Part shown: one piece after another, positions 34,250-43,681 of the stretch
Position numbering within the stretch: the stretch's first letter is position 1
Layout: each line of letters starts with the position of its first letter
Source: SCGC-AAA076-P13 sp964276235
GTDB lineage: Bacteria > Pseudomonadota > Gammaproteobacteria > Magnimaribacterales > D2472
NCBI GenBank assembly: GCA_964276235.1
Contig: CAXYEK010000001.1
Location: 186,001-250,000 of the forward strand
Length of the DNA stretch: 64,000 nucleotides
Reading direction: 5' to 3'
Notes under the pieces: generated by a model
What the model was told of the DNA's origin: nothing
The model's database searches: none
Seen by the model: the letters and a program-made list of their open reading frames with translations, nothing else
Position numbers and translations under genes: made by a program

Positions 34250-34870
34250 TTACTTAGGTGCTGATTCTGGCTGATAATCGTAATAACCTGGAACAGGTAT
34301 CATCAAGTGAGCATAATCAGTTCCTGCAAACATTACATAAGGTGCTCCGGTAGTAAAATCAGTTGAAAAGTTATCTAAAGAGGAAGGATCTTTAGGCATT
34401 AACATTAAATGTGGTCCTGATTCTATCCATTGTCCAGGAGTAGAATCTTTTTTATCAAATACTCCTGCAGTAGTATTATCTTCTCCCATATCACCATTTA
34501 ACATCCACATATAGCTATCTCTTTCCATGTTAGGTTTAGTGCCAGACATGTAACCCATCATCCACTTCATTCCTTCATCGTCGTGACATACTGCCATAGC
34601 TTCATGAGCATTCTTCCAGCCTTTTTCAGGCAAGGGTCTTGGGTTTCCACTTTGACAAGTCCATCCGTTAGATCCCTCTCTTAAAACTTTTCCAGAAGAG
34701 CCAATAATAGTTGCGCTATTCCCAATAAATGCTGGTGCAGCAGAGCTATAGGCTTCTATTTGCCAGTCTTTAGAATTACCCATTGAGTGATCGTGTTCGC
34801 CCATCTTATGGTGTCCTGCAGATATAGAAATTGCTACAAATAAGGTAGCAATAGTAAATAATTTTTTCAT
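34250..34870 (-). CDS. Exported protein of unknown function, His/Met-rich after the signal
   Basis: This is a 206-residue protein counted from ATG 34870, which has GGAGAG 4 bases upstream. The signal peptide (MKKLFTIATLFVAISISAG) is followed by HHKMGEHDHSMGN, a His/Met-rich stretch that could bind copper or another metal. The body has WTCQSGNPRPLPEKGW, AHEAMAVCHDDEGMKWMMGYMSG and GAPYVMFAGTDYAHLMIPVPG. I do not recognise a named family with confidence. It is adjacent to an unrelated lipoprotein. Confidence 0.7.
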   Translation of the reverse strand: MKKLFTIATLFVAISISAGHHKMGEHDHSMGNSKDWQIEAYSSAAPAFIGNSATIIGSSGKVLREGSNGWTCQSGNPRPLPEKGWKNAHEAMAVCHDDEGMKWMMGYMSGTKPNMERDSYMWMLNGDMGEDNTTAGVFDKKDSTPGQWIESGPHLMLMPKDPSSLDNFSTDFTTGAPYVMFAGTDYAHLMIPVPGYYDYQPESAPK

Positions 34871-34911
34871 TTTTCTCTCCAATAAGGATTTTAAGTTCTT
34901 AAATAGTATAT

Positions 34912-35481
34912 CTATTTATGTTGAATTATTCTAACGTAGCGATCTGCTTTAAAACGACTTGCTTCTAGAAAATTTTTAGATTGGCATTGCCTATAAGGAT
35001 CCAGCCCATATGCTGGGTTACCAACTAGTATAGATTTAGGATCATTCGTTTTGAAGGTCCATCTAGTCCCAGTTTCCTTCGATATAAATCTAAATTTTGA
35101 AATTAAATTAACGTTTGTAATATTTGGACTTACGGATTTAGCTCTAATATTGATTTGACCATCGAGTGTTGATTCGAAAATTCTATCAATATAATCAACA
35201 TAGATTTCATCATTCATCAGTCCACAATCAATATATTTTGAAGCCTCTTCTAACTTAAATATAAAACTCATTTCACCAGTATCTTTATTTTGTGAAGAAA
35301 GTTCGTAAGAATCTCCGACACCGGTAATAAGCTTTTCCCATAATTCATCAAGACCTAAACTTACATCGATACTGCTTTGGAATAAATCATTGTCGGTTGG
35401 GTAGGTATATTCATTTACATCAGCAGGTGGCTGGCAGGATATTAATAAAAGAACAGGTAAGATAAGTTTTATTTTCGGCAT
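34912..35481 (-). CDS. Lipoprotein, unknown function
   Basis: This 189-residue predicted lipoprotein has lipobox LLISC (Cys16). The middle has SLGLDELWEKLITGVGDSYELSSQNKDTGEMSF, reminiscent of the repeats of BamC-like lipoproteins, but the similarity is weak and only by eye. Two more cysteines (CGLM, CQSK) could form a disulfide. It is cotranscribed with the His/Met-rich gene (41-base gap). A divergent promoter region of 177 bases separates it from the MFS gene. Confidence 0.66.
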   Translation of the reverse strand: MPKIKLILPVLLLISCQPPADVNEYTYPTDNDLFQSSIDVSLGLDELWEKLITGVGDSYELSSQNKDTGEMSFIFKLEEASKYIDCGLMNDEIYVDYIDRIFESTLDGQINIRAKSVSPNITNVNLISKFRFISKETGTRWTFKTNDPKSILVGNPAYGLDPYRQCQSKNFLEASRFKADRYVRIIQHK

Positions 35482-35658
35482 TCTAGTAATAATAAGTAAG
35501 TTTCTTTGGAATCAAATATATTAATAAATTATGCCATGAACTTATAGGATTCAATATATAAAAGGATTGATATAAATTTTATAACTGCTAAGTGAGTATA
35601 CTTTTGTGTTGTCTTATATTAAGGCTACACTAGATTACTAAGTCTAAACGGAGGTTTT

Positions 35659-36885
35659 TTGCTATCTTTAAGATCAGGTGTTTTTCGAAGCTATAGTCAG
35701 CTTGCACTCATTGTTGTTGCCGCTGGAGCCATATACCCCCTTCTTTATCTAAGGCAAAATTTTGAGATCTCTATATTGGAATCCTTTGATATTACTCAGA
35801 CACAGCTTCGTTACTGTAGCTCAATGCTTGGACTTATTTTTATGGTTAGTTATATCCCAAGCGGTTGGCTTGCAGATCGCTTTTCATCTCGTAAATTACT
35901 TTCATACTCATTATTAGCAACTGCCTTGTTGGGAATTTGGTTTTCAACAATGCCCTCTTATTCCTCCTTGTTAATTATTTATGGTGCATGGGGTATTGCT
36001 ACAGGACTTACTTTTTGGTCAGCCCATATTAAATTGGTTGCAATGCTTGCAAATAAAAATCAACAGGGCAAATTCTTTGGAATTCTAGATGGGGGACGAG
36101 GTTTAGTTGAAGCAATTTTAGCTACAATTGCTATAACTCTTTTTGCCTATGTGCTTAGTCAGGGCTCTGGATCAACAAGCATGGCATTAAGACAAGTTAT
36201 ATATCTTTATATTGCAGTTTTACTTGTGGTATCTCCACTTATCTATTGGCTTCTTGATGACTTTGAGGATGACAATGTAAAGGTTACAAATACTAATTTT
36301 ATAGCTGATTTAAAAACTATATTAAAACATCGTAAAATTTGGTTATGTGCGGTCTGTATTGTCTGTGGTTATCAGCTATTTTATGCAACCTATTCTTTTT
36401 CAGCTTATCTACAGCAAAATTTTGGTTTGACAGCTGTCGTGGTTGGTACGATTACTGTAGCTAAATTATGGATGAGGCCTATTGGGGGAATTACAGCTGG
36501 ATTTATTGGTGACTGGAGTAGTCCAGAAAAAGTTCTCTCCATACTACTGATACTTGCATCTCTATCACTAGGAGTAATGGCATTTTTACCTGCTAATTCA
36601 TCAGTTGTTTTTATGTTGCTTGTTGTATTGCTTATAGGCTTGCTGACCTATGGAGTGAGGGGAATCTATTGGGCTACATTAGCTGGTTGTAATATTCCTA
36701 ATAAAACTAAAGGCTTAGCTATCGGTGTTATTTCAATGATTGGCTATTTTCCTGAATTCTATCTACCATTAATCAGCGCGCCTCTTCTAGAAAATTATCC
36801 TGGTGTACTTGGTTATCAAATCTATTATTTAACAATATCTGCTTGTGGGCTTATTGGAGCTTATGCTGCTTATCTTCTTCGATAG
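35659..36885 (+). CDS. MFS transporter
   Basis: This is a 408-residue, 12-helix major facilitator. The cytoplasmic loop GWLADRFSSRKLLS between helices 2 and 3 is the MFS signature. RHKIWL between the two halves and GFIGDWSSPEKV are also typical. The start is probably TTG 35659, 4 bases after GGAGG; no upstream ATG is available. It most resembles the YihN/sugar-phosphate group. The substrate is unknown. Confidence 0.85.
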   Translation: MLSLRSGVFRSYSQLALIVVAAGAIYPLLYLRQNFEISILESFDITQTQLRYCSSMLGLIFMVSYIPSGWLADRFSSRKLLSYSLLATALLGIWFSTMPSYSSLLIIYGAWGIATGLTFWSAHIKLVAMLANKNQQGKFFGILDGGRGLVEAILATIAITLFAYVLSQGSGSTSMALRQVIYLYIAVLLVVSPLIYWLLDDFEDDNVKVTNTNFIADLKTILKHRKIWLCAVCIVCGYQLFYATYSFSAYLQQNFGLTAVVVGTITVAKLWMRPIGGITAGFIGDWSSPEKVLSILLILASLSLGVMAFLPANSSVVFMLLVVLLIGLLTYGVRGIYWATLAGCNIPNKTKGLAIGVISMIGYFPEFYLPLISAPLLENYPGVLGYQIYYLTISACGLIGAYAAYLLR

Positions 36886-36916
36886 TTTCTTTTTTATCTA
36901 TAATTTTAATTGCCAC

Positions 36917-37792
36917 TCAAAGCATTTCAATCTTTTGGTTTACAACGTGCTGAAGTAATGGGCTTTTTGAAGCTTTTTCAAATGCTGCATTAATTTGTGA
37001 AGATCTTTCTTCTACGAGAGGTCTGTAGTTTGGGTGGGTAAATATATAAAATTCGCCATCATTTAGAGCTTCTACAACCCTCTTCCCAACGATGGAAACT
37101 TCAATCCCATTTTCCACCATTTTTTTGGCTTTATTTAAGAAACTATTCTCACTAATTGAACTTTTTTTGTCAGATTTGTATTGGGACTGGCGATTTCTTT
37201 CAGAATCATAAATACGTGTTTGCACAAAAGCCGGACATAAAACAGAGACATTGATACCTTCGCTTTCAAGCTCTCCAGCCCAACTTTCTGAGACAGCTAC
37301 TACTGCAGCTTTAGTTGCAGTATAAGCTCCTCCATATGGAGTACCGCCCATTCCAGCCATTGAAGCAACATTTACAATCCATCCCCCTTCACCATGCTGC
37401 TTGATCAAGGGAACCATTACTTTTGCTCCGAAGACAACACCCATTAAATTCACATCCAACGCCCATTGCCATCCTTTTGCATTCTGATTTTCTATTGAGC
37501 CTGATTCTCCACCTACACCTGCATTGTTTACCATCATATGAATTTTTCCAAATCGAGCTATTGCTTTTTCTGCTACTTCTTGCCATTGGTCCTCTTTAGC
37601 TACATCAAGGACTACAGGCAATACTGGAACTCCAATTGTTTCAAGCTCCAAGCTAGCTTTTTGAAGGTTTTTTTCATTGATATCTGTGAGTACGATATTC
37701 ATCTTCTGTTCACCAAGTGCTTTCGCAATAGACAAGCCAATACCCTCAGCGCCTCCACTAATAACAGCAGTTTTTTCTATAAATTTAGACAT
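36917..37792 (-). CDS. Short-chain dehydrogenase/reductase
   Basis: This 291-residue classical SDR has cofactor motif SGGAEGIGLSIA (about 11-22), NNAGVGG near 88, and catalytic YTATKAA (Tyr-x3-Lys) with the Ser in NVASMAG. It probably uses NAD(P)H on a hydroxy or keto compound. The C-terminal extension is about 30 residues longer than the minimal fold. Its stop is 31 bases from the MFS gene end (convergent). Confidence 0.9.
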   Translation of the reverse strand: MSKFIEKTAVISGGAEGIGLSIAKALGEQKMNIVLTDINEKNLQKASLELETIGVPVLPVVLDVAKEDQWQEVAEKAIARFGKIHMMVNNAGVGGESGSIENQNAKGWQWALDVNLMGVVFGAKVMVPLIKQHGEGGWIVNVASMAGMGGTPYGGAYTATKAAVVAVSESWAGELESEGINVSVLCPAFVQTRIYDSERNRQSQYKSDKKSSISENSFLNKAKKMVENGIEVSIVGKRVVEALNDGEFYIFTHPNYRPLVEERSSQINAAFEKASKSPLLQHVVNQKIEML

Positions 37793-37833
37793 ATTAATTT
37801 CCGATAAAATTGATTAGATTACTCTTTATATTC

Positions 37834-38196
37834 TCAAATCCAGTCGTTGTCAGGTGCAGTCAAGTCTCCTCCTGCATCACCTGTATTTACTATGCCAATT
37901 GGCTCAACAAGCATAATCTTACATTCTTCTTCTGCATAAGGTCTATGCTTTTCACCCTTTTTAACAACGACCATTTCTCCACTTTTAAGTTCTATAACTC
38001 TATCCTCATAGTGTATTTTCATTGATCCTTCTATGACGATAAAAACTTCATCGGTGTCTTCATGGTTATGAGTTACAAACTCTCCCTTTATTTTTACAAG
38101 TTTAAATTGGTAGTCATTCATTTCAGCAATAACCTTTGGCGACCAGTGATCTTCAAATTTTGAAAACTTTTCTAAAAAATTAATTGGGTTATTCAT
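37834..38196 (-). CDS. Cupin domain protein
   Basis: This is a 120-residue single-domain cupin. Motif 1 has THNHEDTDEVFIVIEGSMKIH (HxH and E) and motif 2 has GEKHRPYAEEECKIML (His). A metal centre is probable and the substrate unknown. It overlaps the serine hydrolase upstream by 8 bases and is 41 bases from the SDR. Confidence 0.9.
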   Translation of the reverse strand: MNNPINFLEKFSKFEDHWSPKVIAEMNDYQFKLVKIKGEFVTHNHEDTDEVFIVIEGSMKIHYEDRVIELKSGEMVVVKKGEKHRPYAEEECKIMLVEPIGIVNTGDAGGDLTAPDNDWI

Positions 38197-39394
38197 TGTC
38201 AGAGATACTTTTTGCTATTGCTCTAAACATAGCGACGTGAGCTGCTTTTGAATACTCTTTTTCAGCCGTGAATCTGTGATTTGAAGATGTTTTAGCTACA
38301 ACTACTTTAGTAATTGGGTCTACATATATGTACTGATTGTAAACTCCTGATGCCGTATAGTCTGTATCTGGGAAGCCTGGTACCCACCACTGAAGTCCAT
38401 ACCCCCATACACTTGAAGACAACTCACTTTCACCGGGTATTAAATGAGGTCCATCTGTATTATGTGATGCATTAACCCAGTTTTCTGGAACTATTTGCAC
38501 ACCTTCCCACTGACCTTTATTTAGATAAAGTTGTCCAAACTTTGCAAAGTCTCTTACTGAAGCATTTAGACCCCCAAGAGCCATCTCAACTCCGAGATTA
38601 TCTACAATATAATAAGCTTCATCTTCCATACCTATCTTATTCCAAATTTTTTCATATAAATAATCTTGTAATGACATCCCTGTTACTTCAGCTAGAAGAA
38701 ATCCAAGAACTTGGGTATCTATGCTTACATAGTGATGATAAGTTCCAGGCTCTTTTGACTGCTTTAATGTTTTTGCAAAATCTCTAAATGAAGAGCCTTT
38801 AGCTACTGCTCTACCAAATTTATTTATATCAGAATTAGGATCAGCATAGTCCTCATTGAATTCAACTCCCGAAGACATTTGAAGAATATTTTTTATTGAA
38901 ACCCCCTCGTAACCTGTCCCATTAAAATCAGGTAAATACTTTGTTATTGGATCGGCAATACTGTCTATAAGACCATCTTCTAAAGCAATTCCTACTAAAG
39001 CTGATAAGAAAGATTTGGATACAGAAAATGCTATATGTTTGGTATCTGCTGAATTATTATTCCAGTAGTTTTCATAGAGAAGGTTGCCTTCATGAAGAAC
39101 GATCATTCCATCTGTCTTAAAGTGATCAAGCCCCTCAGCAAAGCTTCTATTCTCGCCTTCAAAAAAATATGTTTCTGGCAGTCTGTAATCTCTTTTTTTA
39201 AATTTATGAGGCGAGTCTGATGCGCTAATTGGTTCAGATACTTCAAATACTTCATCAATGTTACTAAAGTTATAAGCTATAGTTTTTTCATCATACAGGT
39301 TGCTCAATCTATAGAGCTTAGATAGCTTTGGACCATAAAAAAAACCAGAAATTATTAAACCAATGGAGAGAAGTAATATAAAAAATTTTGTCAT
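38189..39394 (-). CDS. Serine hydrolase, beta-lactamase/penicillin-binding-like
   Basis: This is a 401-residue protein. An N-terminal hydrophobic anchor (FFILLLSIGLIISGFFYG) is followed by the class C beta-lactamase-like domain with SxxK in SFSVSKSFLSAL and a second catalytic motif near HHYVSIDTQVLG. The family includes esterases, carboxypeptidases and 6-aminohexanoate hydrolases; antibiotic resistance is not implied. It is probably periplasmic and membrane-tethered. It is cotranscribed with the cupin. Confidence 0.87.
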   Translation of the reverse strand: MTKFFILLLSIGLIISGFFYGPKLSKLYRLSNLYDEKTIAYNFSNIDEVFEVSEPISASDSPHKFKKRDYRLPETYFFEGENRSFAEGLDHFKTDGMIVLHEGNLLYENYWNNNSADTKHIAFSVSKSFLSALVGIALEDGLIDSIADPITKYLPDFNGTGYEGVSIKNILQMSSGVEFNEDYADPNSDINKFGRAVAKGSSFRDFAKTLKQSKEPGTYHHYVSIDTQVLGFLLAEVTGMSLQDYLYEKIWNKIGMEDEAYYIVDNLGVEMALGGLNASVRDFAKFGQLYLNKGQWEGVQIVPENWVNASHNTDGPHLIPGESELSSSVWGYGLQWWVPGFPDTDYTASGVYNQYIYVDPITKVVVAKTSSNHRFTAEKEYSKAAHVAMFRAIAKSISDNE

Positions 39395-39416
39395 AAAATT
39401 AAGTTAACATAGAATC

Positions 39417-39806
39417 ATGATTAATATAAAAAAATTAGATTCTATTGCATTTGTTTTAGGAAGAGGCTTTCTTGGAATACTATTTTTATTATCTGGCCTT
39501 GGTAAGATTTTTAATTATCCAGAGTTCGTTGAATTATTAATTACAAAGAATGTCCCCCTTGCTTCATTTTCTCTATCTGTATGTATCTTATTACAGATTG
39601 TATTTAGTCCTTTAATAATAGTTGGTAAATACTTACGAGTAAGCTCGCTTGTATTATTTGCTGTAACTATATTAATAAATATTTTTATACATGACTTTTG
39701 GAACCTTGCAGGCGATCCTTCGCAAGCACATGAGGCACAAAACTTTATAAAAAATATGGGTATCGCAGCAGGCTTTTTGATACTAGCAACAAAAGATAAA
39801 AATTAA
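39417..39806 (+). CDS. DoxX family membrane protein
   Basis: This 129-residue protein has four helices and the DoxX opening GRGFLGILFLLSGLGKIFNYPEF, plus the final NMGIAAGFLILA. DoxX proteins are linked to thiol and redox processes, but the exact role varies. It lies 22 bases from the divergent serine hydrolase and is 9 bases from the convergent methyltransferase. Confidence 0.87.
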   Translation: MINIKKLDSIAFVLGRGFLGILFLLSGLGKIFNYPEFVELLITKNVPLASFSLSVCILLQIVFSPLIIVGKYLRVSSLVLFAVTILINIFIHDFWNLAGDPSQAHEAQNFIKNMGIAAGFLILATKDKN

Positions 39807-39815
39807 TTTTTCTTC

Positions 39816-40448
39816 TTATTTTTTAAAGATGACTATATCTTTAGATATTATTTCAAGGTCCCAATTTCTTTGTTTTCCAATAACTTTAAAGGTTTCTTCT
39901 GAATAAAAACTAACATGGGTAGGATCGCGTCTGTAATACCATTTTTCAAATGCCTCTTCTTCTGTAAGAAAGTTAGTCATTATTCCCAGCCAGCCACCTT
40001 TTATGAGTAAATCATCAAGCTTCTTAAACTCTTCAAAAGGGTTATGAAAATGCTCGACTGTTTCTGTGCAGGTTATAAAATCATATTGGTTAGAAAAAAT
40101 ATTTTGATTTGGGAAAAAGAAAGGATCATATAGATCGACTTCATAACCATCTTTCACCAAAATATCTGCAAGAGCTGGGCCTGGCCCACATCCAAAATCT
40201 AAGCCTTTACTGTTAGCATTAAGTCTTTCAACTAGTGGCACAGACAATCTAGATAAAAAATTTCTGTATCTAGGATCTTCAATAACATTCTCATGCTCTA
40301 GATACCGATCTTTTTCTGAAACCTCATCTATAAAATAATGTTTGTCTAAAAATTTAGCTTGGCAAAAATTACATTTCCAGTATTTATTTTTATCTAAAGT
40401 AGAGAAGCTTTCAACAAGATTACTATGGCAAACAATGCATTCAGTCAT
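39816..40448 (-). CDS. Class I SAM methyltransferase with N-terminal zinc ribbon
   Basis: This is a 210-residue protein. An N-terminal CxxC pair set (CIVCHSN, KCNFCQAK) binds zinc. The SAM-binding motif is LDFGCGPGPAL near 76-86, followed by DLYDPF and the acidic EHFHNPFEEF. Similar proteins methylate small molecules or sugar precursors. It stands alone on this strand. The target is unknown. Confidence 0.87.
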   Translation of the reverse strand: MTECIVCHSNLVESFSTLDKNKYWKCNFCQAKFLDKHYFIDEVSEKDRYLEHENVIEDPRYRNFLSRLSVPLVERLNANSKGLDFGCGPGPALADILVKDGYEVDLYDPFFFPNQNIFSNQYDFITCTETVEHFHNPFEEFKKLDDLLIKGGWLGIMTNFLTEEEAFEKWYYRRDPTHVSFYSEETFKVIGKQRNWDLEIISKDIVIFKK

Positions 40449-40549
40449 TATAATTTTTTAAGCTCTTATTTAGGTTTTGTCTTTATCATATAATCTTATA
40501 CTTAAACTACAAAATAAACCCTCAACACATCTAGATTTCGATTATTACA

Positions 40550-41859
40550 ATGGCAAAGAAAAAAATAGTAGCTGATGAAAACTCATTTGACGATACCCTA
40601 GATCAGATCGTAGATTTGCTGGACAGTGAAGAACAGCAATTTATTTACCTCACAGGTGCAGCAGGTACTGGTAAGACAACACTTATAGAAAGAGTTGTTG
40701 AAGAAAGTGATCTTAGAAAGATAGTTGTAGCTCCAACTGGTGTTGCCGCTTTAAACATTGGAGGAAGTACTATCAATTCTGCTTTTAGAATTGGGTTTGA
40801 TACTTTTCCTGTAATACAAGAATCTAATGATCCTAAGTTTAAGAAATTATTAAAAAAATTAGAACTTCTTATTATTGATGAAATATCAATGGTTCGAGCT
40901 CCTATGCTTGATGCTATCTCAGATTCTTTGAAAGTTCATCGTAATTCATCAGAGCCATTTGGTGGGATACATGTTCTTGCATGTGGTGATCTTGTTTCAG
41001 CTGCCTCCTGTGGTCAAAGATCATGAGGTCAATGCTATCGATGAGAAATATGAATCTGTTTATTTTTTTAGCTCTAAAAGCTACAAAGAAATTCAATCAC
41101 CAGCTTTTTTTGAATTAACTTATTCATTTAGGCAAAGTGAGGATGAGAATTTTTATTCGCTCCTCAATAATATTCGTTTAGGCGAAGATCTTGAGGATTC
41201 AATAAATAAAATTAATGCTTCTTGCTTTAATCCAGAGTTCACAAATGAGTCATCTCTTATTATTACAACTAGAAAATATAGAGCAGAACAAATAAATGAG
41301 GAAATGTTAAATCTGATTGAAGGACCTGCTACTTCTGCAAAGTCTGAAGAATATGGAGAATTAAATGAAAATGATTTACCTGCACCCAGAAACTTAAGAA
41401 TTAAACAAGATGCCAAGGTCATGTTTATAAAAAATGATAGTGAAGGCCGATGGGTTAATGGAACTATTGGAGTAGTCACAAATTGCTCTGATAAAAAAAG
41501 GAAATTTATAAGGGTTCAAGTGGGTGATGATATTTTTAAAGTGAAAAGAGAGGAATGGAACAAAATCAAATACGTCTATGACGAATACAATGATGAGATG
41601 GAAGAAGAAGTTGTCTCATCCTTTAAGCAGTTTCCTCTCAAAGCTAGGTTGGGCAGTAACAATCCATAAAGCACAAGGGCTTACTCTAGATAGTTGCTCT
41701 ATAGATTTGGGTCAGGGAGCCTTTGCAACAGGTCAAACCTACGTTGCTCTCAGCAGATGCAAGACATTGAATTCATTAAATTTATATCAAGAGCTTCAAG
41801 TTAGAGACGCATTGGTTGATTCTGCAATCAAGGACTTTCACAAAGAAAATTTTAACTAA
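40550..41859 (+). pseudogene. Pif1/RecD-like superfamily 1 helicase in three frames
   Basis: An ATP-dependent 5'-3' DNA helicase is visible across three overlapping frames. Fragment 1 (40550-41026) has Walker A GAAGTGKT (36-43) and Walker B IIDEISM. Fragment 2 resumes at GDLFQLPPVV and carries the middle, and fragment 3 ends with LGWAVTIHKAQGLTLD and TYVALSRC. Removing one T from 40992-40993 and one G near 41643 gives a single frame of 435 residues; the corrected length is a multiple of three. The gene is either recently broken or mis-sequenced. Confidence 0.8.
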
Positions 41860-42029
41860 GTATTTTTATCAGAATCCAATCGTCTTAAATAAAAAATTCC
41901 AAATATCATTGTAAGAAAAAAGCCTAAAAACTTTCCATGAGGTGATGCCATTATCTTTTCTCTAAAAAATATGCATTCAATGATATGGACCACGGCAAGT
42001 ACAGCAACAATTATTAATAAAACATCCAT
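41856..42029 (-). CDS. 57-residue DUF1145-like membrane protein
   Basis: This short ORF is at ATG 42029, one base after the DUF952 stop (TAA A ATG). The sequence has two hydrophobic parts, MDVLLIIVAVLAVVHIIEC and GKFLGFFLTMIFGIFYL, resembling the DUF1145/YhhL group by eye. Its stop overlaps the helicase stop by 4 bases. Function is unknown. Confidence 0.6.
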   Translation of the reverse strand: MDVLLIIVAVLAVVHIIECIFFREKIMASPHGKFLGFFLTMIFGIFYLRRLDSDKNT

Positions 42030-42030
42030 T

Positions 42031-42393
42031 TTATTTCTCCGTTTCTAAAACTATATCTTCAGGAAGAGTAAAGGAACCTCTTTCAAGAGTCCACTGCTTT
42101 GAAACATGGGCTACCTTTAACTCATCATAAAGATGAGCAAATTCTCCAGACCTTCTATCTCCTTGCTTAGTAGGCTCATAGATAAGCTTTTCTTTTACTG
42201 CTTCTAGATTAATCTGTAATAACATCACTTTATCGTGATCAGAAAAATAAAAAGCTAAGGTTGCTGCTAGCTGTTTCGCACTTGATAGATGAATAAAGCC
42301 ATCTCTTTGATCTAAATCTGTGACTATTAAACCATTTAAAGAAGCACTCTCCCATTCTTCTAGAGTTAATATTTTAAAGATGTCATTGACCAT
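42031..42393 (-). CDS. DUF952 family protein
   Basis: This 120-residue protein has the opening IFKILTLEEWESASLNG followed by DLDQRDGFIHLSSAKQLAATL, the DUF952 pattern. The fold is ADP-ribosyltransferase-like; the activity is unknown. It is followed by the 57-residue membrane ORF one base after its stop. The divergent nitroreductase begins 136 bases away. Confidence 0.88.
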   Translation of the reverse strand: MVNDIFKILTLEEWESASLNGLIVTDLDQRDGFIHLSSAKQLAATLAFYFSDHDKVMLLQINLEAVKEKLIYEPTKQGDRRSGEFAHLYDELKVAHVSKQWTLERGSFTLPEDIVLETEK

Positions 42394-42529
42394 TTTTTCA
42401 GTGTAACAACAAAATAATTTTTAATATATATGCATAATTCCTGAGTTAAAAACTACTAATAGATTCAATATAAAAAGTAGTTAAAATATGGCAAAATCTG
42501 AAACATATTAATTTTTAAAAAGAGTAATT

Positions 42530-43201
42530 ATGAATTTTAGTGAGTTTGCAGAGTCTAGAAAAAGTGTGCGTGGTTTTTTGGATAAGCCGGTTCCAAAAGA
42601 GGTCATTGAGGAAATAATTAATGGAGCTAAGTGGGCACCCTCTTCTTATAATACGCAAACTTGGCATATTCATGCTGTAGGTGGTGAAGTACTAAATAAA
42701 ATTAGAGAAGGTAACGTTGAAGAAACAATGGCTGGAAAACCTCATGTTCGAGACTTCCCATATAAAGAAGATTATGAGGGAGACCATAGAAGAAAACAGA
42801 TTGATGTTGCAATTCAATTATTTGAAGCAATGGGTATAGAAAGAGAAGATAAGGAAAGAAGAATGGACTGGATGCTTAGAGGATTCCGTCAGTTTAGTGC
42901 CCCGGTCTCACTAGTTCTTACTTATGATAAATATCTTGAGCCTGCGGCAATTACTCATTTTGGTTTAGGCTCGTTAGCCTATGGGATTGTCTTGTCCGCA
43001 TGGGAGAAAGGAATTGGATGCGTCATCAATGGTCAAGGAATAATGCAATCCGATGTCGTAAGAAAGCATGCAAATATCCCTGATGATCAAAATATTATGA
43101 TTTGCATTGCATTGGGATACCCTGATAAAGATTTTGCTGCCAATGATGTTCGTTCAGTTCGAGCTGATAATAGTGAATTTCTTACCTATGTTGGGTTCTA
43201 A
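42530..43201 (+). CDS. Nitroreductase family protein
   Basis: This 223-residue FMN-dependent oxidoreductase has the N-terminal FMN pattern ESRKSVRGFLDKPVPKEVIEEII and NGAKWAPSSYNTQTWHIHAV, with the late GIGCVINGQGIMQ and ALGYPDKD. It reduces nitroaromatics, quinones or related compounds; the substrate is unknown. Its 3' end overlaps the SRPBCC gene by 20 bases (convergent). A ribosome binding site precedes the ATG. Confidence 0.92.
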   Translation: MNFSEFAESRKSVRGFLDKPVPKEVIEEIINGAKWAPSSYNTQTWHIHAVGGEVLNKIREGNVEETMAGKPHVRDFPYKEDYEGDHRRKQIDVAIQLFEAMGIEREDKERRMDWMLRGFRQFSAPVSLVLTYDKYLEPAAITHFGLGSLAYGIVLSAWEKGIGCVINGQGIMQSDVVRKHANIPDDQNIMICIALGYPDKDFAANDVRSVRADNSEFLTYVGF

Positions 43202-43580
43202 CCACTTTTTTTAATCCATCTATCGATATAAGCATCCCATGATGTATGGCATCTGCGAATATTTCAGGCTCTATCTCTGTAGTCCATAAAAGTTTACAGT
43301 TTTCTGTGTCTATTTGAGAAATTTGCATTGTTGCTAGGTGATGGTCTATTGGAGTTCTAGTTTCTATTGCCGAATATTGCAACTTCATCATATCGTTGTC
43401 TAAAAGTAATATTTGCTCTTTAACTTTTCCCATACCTTCCATTTCAAAAACCCTACAGTCGCCTTCCAATGTCATTTCATTAATTGTAGGGACCCAATCG
43501 CATCGAGATACATCTGAAAGAATACCCCATAAATGTTTAGCAGAGCATTCAAATATAATTTCTTCTTTTAATGTTTTCAT
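43182..43580 (-). CDS. SRPBCC-fold small protein
   Basis: This is a 132-residue protein counted from ATG 43580 (MKTLKEEIIFECSAKHLW). The upstream 43-residue extension overlaps the CoA-transferase promoter and is rejected. The pattern of beta strands and the WGILSDVSRCDWVPTINEMTLEGD opening fit the START/SRPBCC ligand-binding fold. The ligand is unknown. It is convergent with the nitroreductase (20-base overlap) and divergent from the CoA-transferase. Confidence 0.78.
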   Translation of the reverse strand: MKTLKEEIIFECSAKHLWGILSDVSRCDWVPTINEMTLEGDCRVFEMEGMGKVKEQILLLDNDMMKLQYSAIETRTPIDHHLATMQISQIDTENCKLLWTTEIEPEIFADAIHHGMLISIDGLKKVVRTQHR

Positions 43581-43681
43581 ATGTCTAATCTTAACATTTT
43601 CAAAATCGTAAGGTCTGTTAGATCTTCTAATAATATATTGGGAACATGCTAATATTATTTGTATAAATAAGGGGTGAGAAA

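Noticed and set aside
38189..39394. Beta-lactamase resistance gene
   Set aside because: The SxxK fold is shared by many esterases and peptidases; nothing points to antibiotic hydrolysis.
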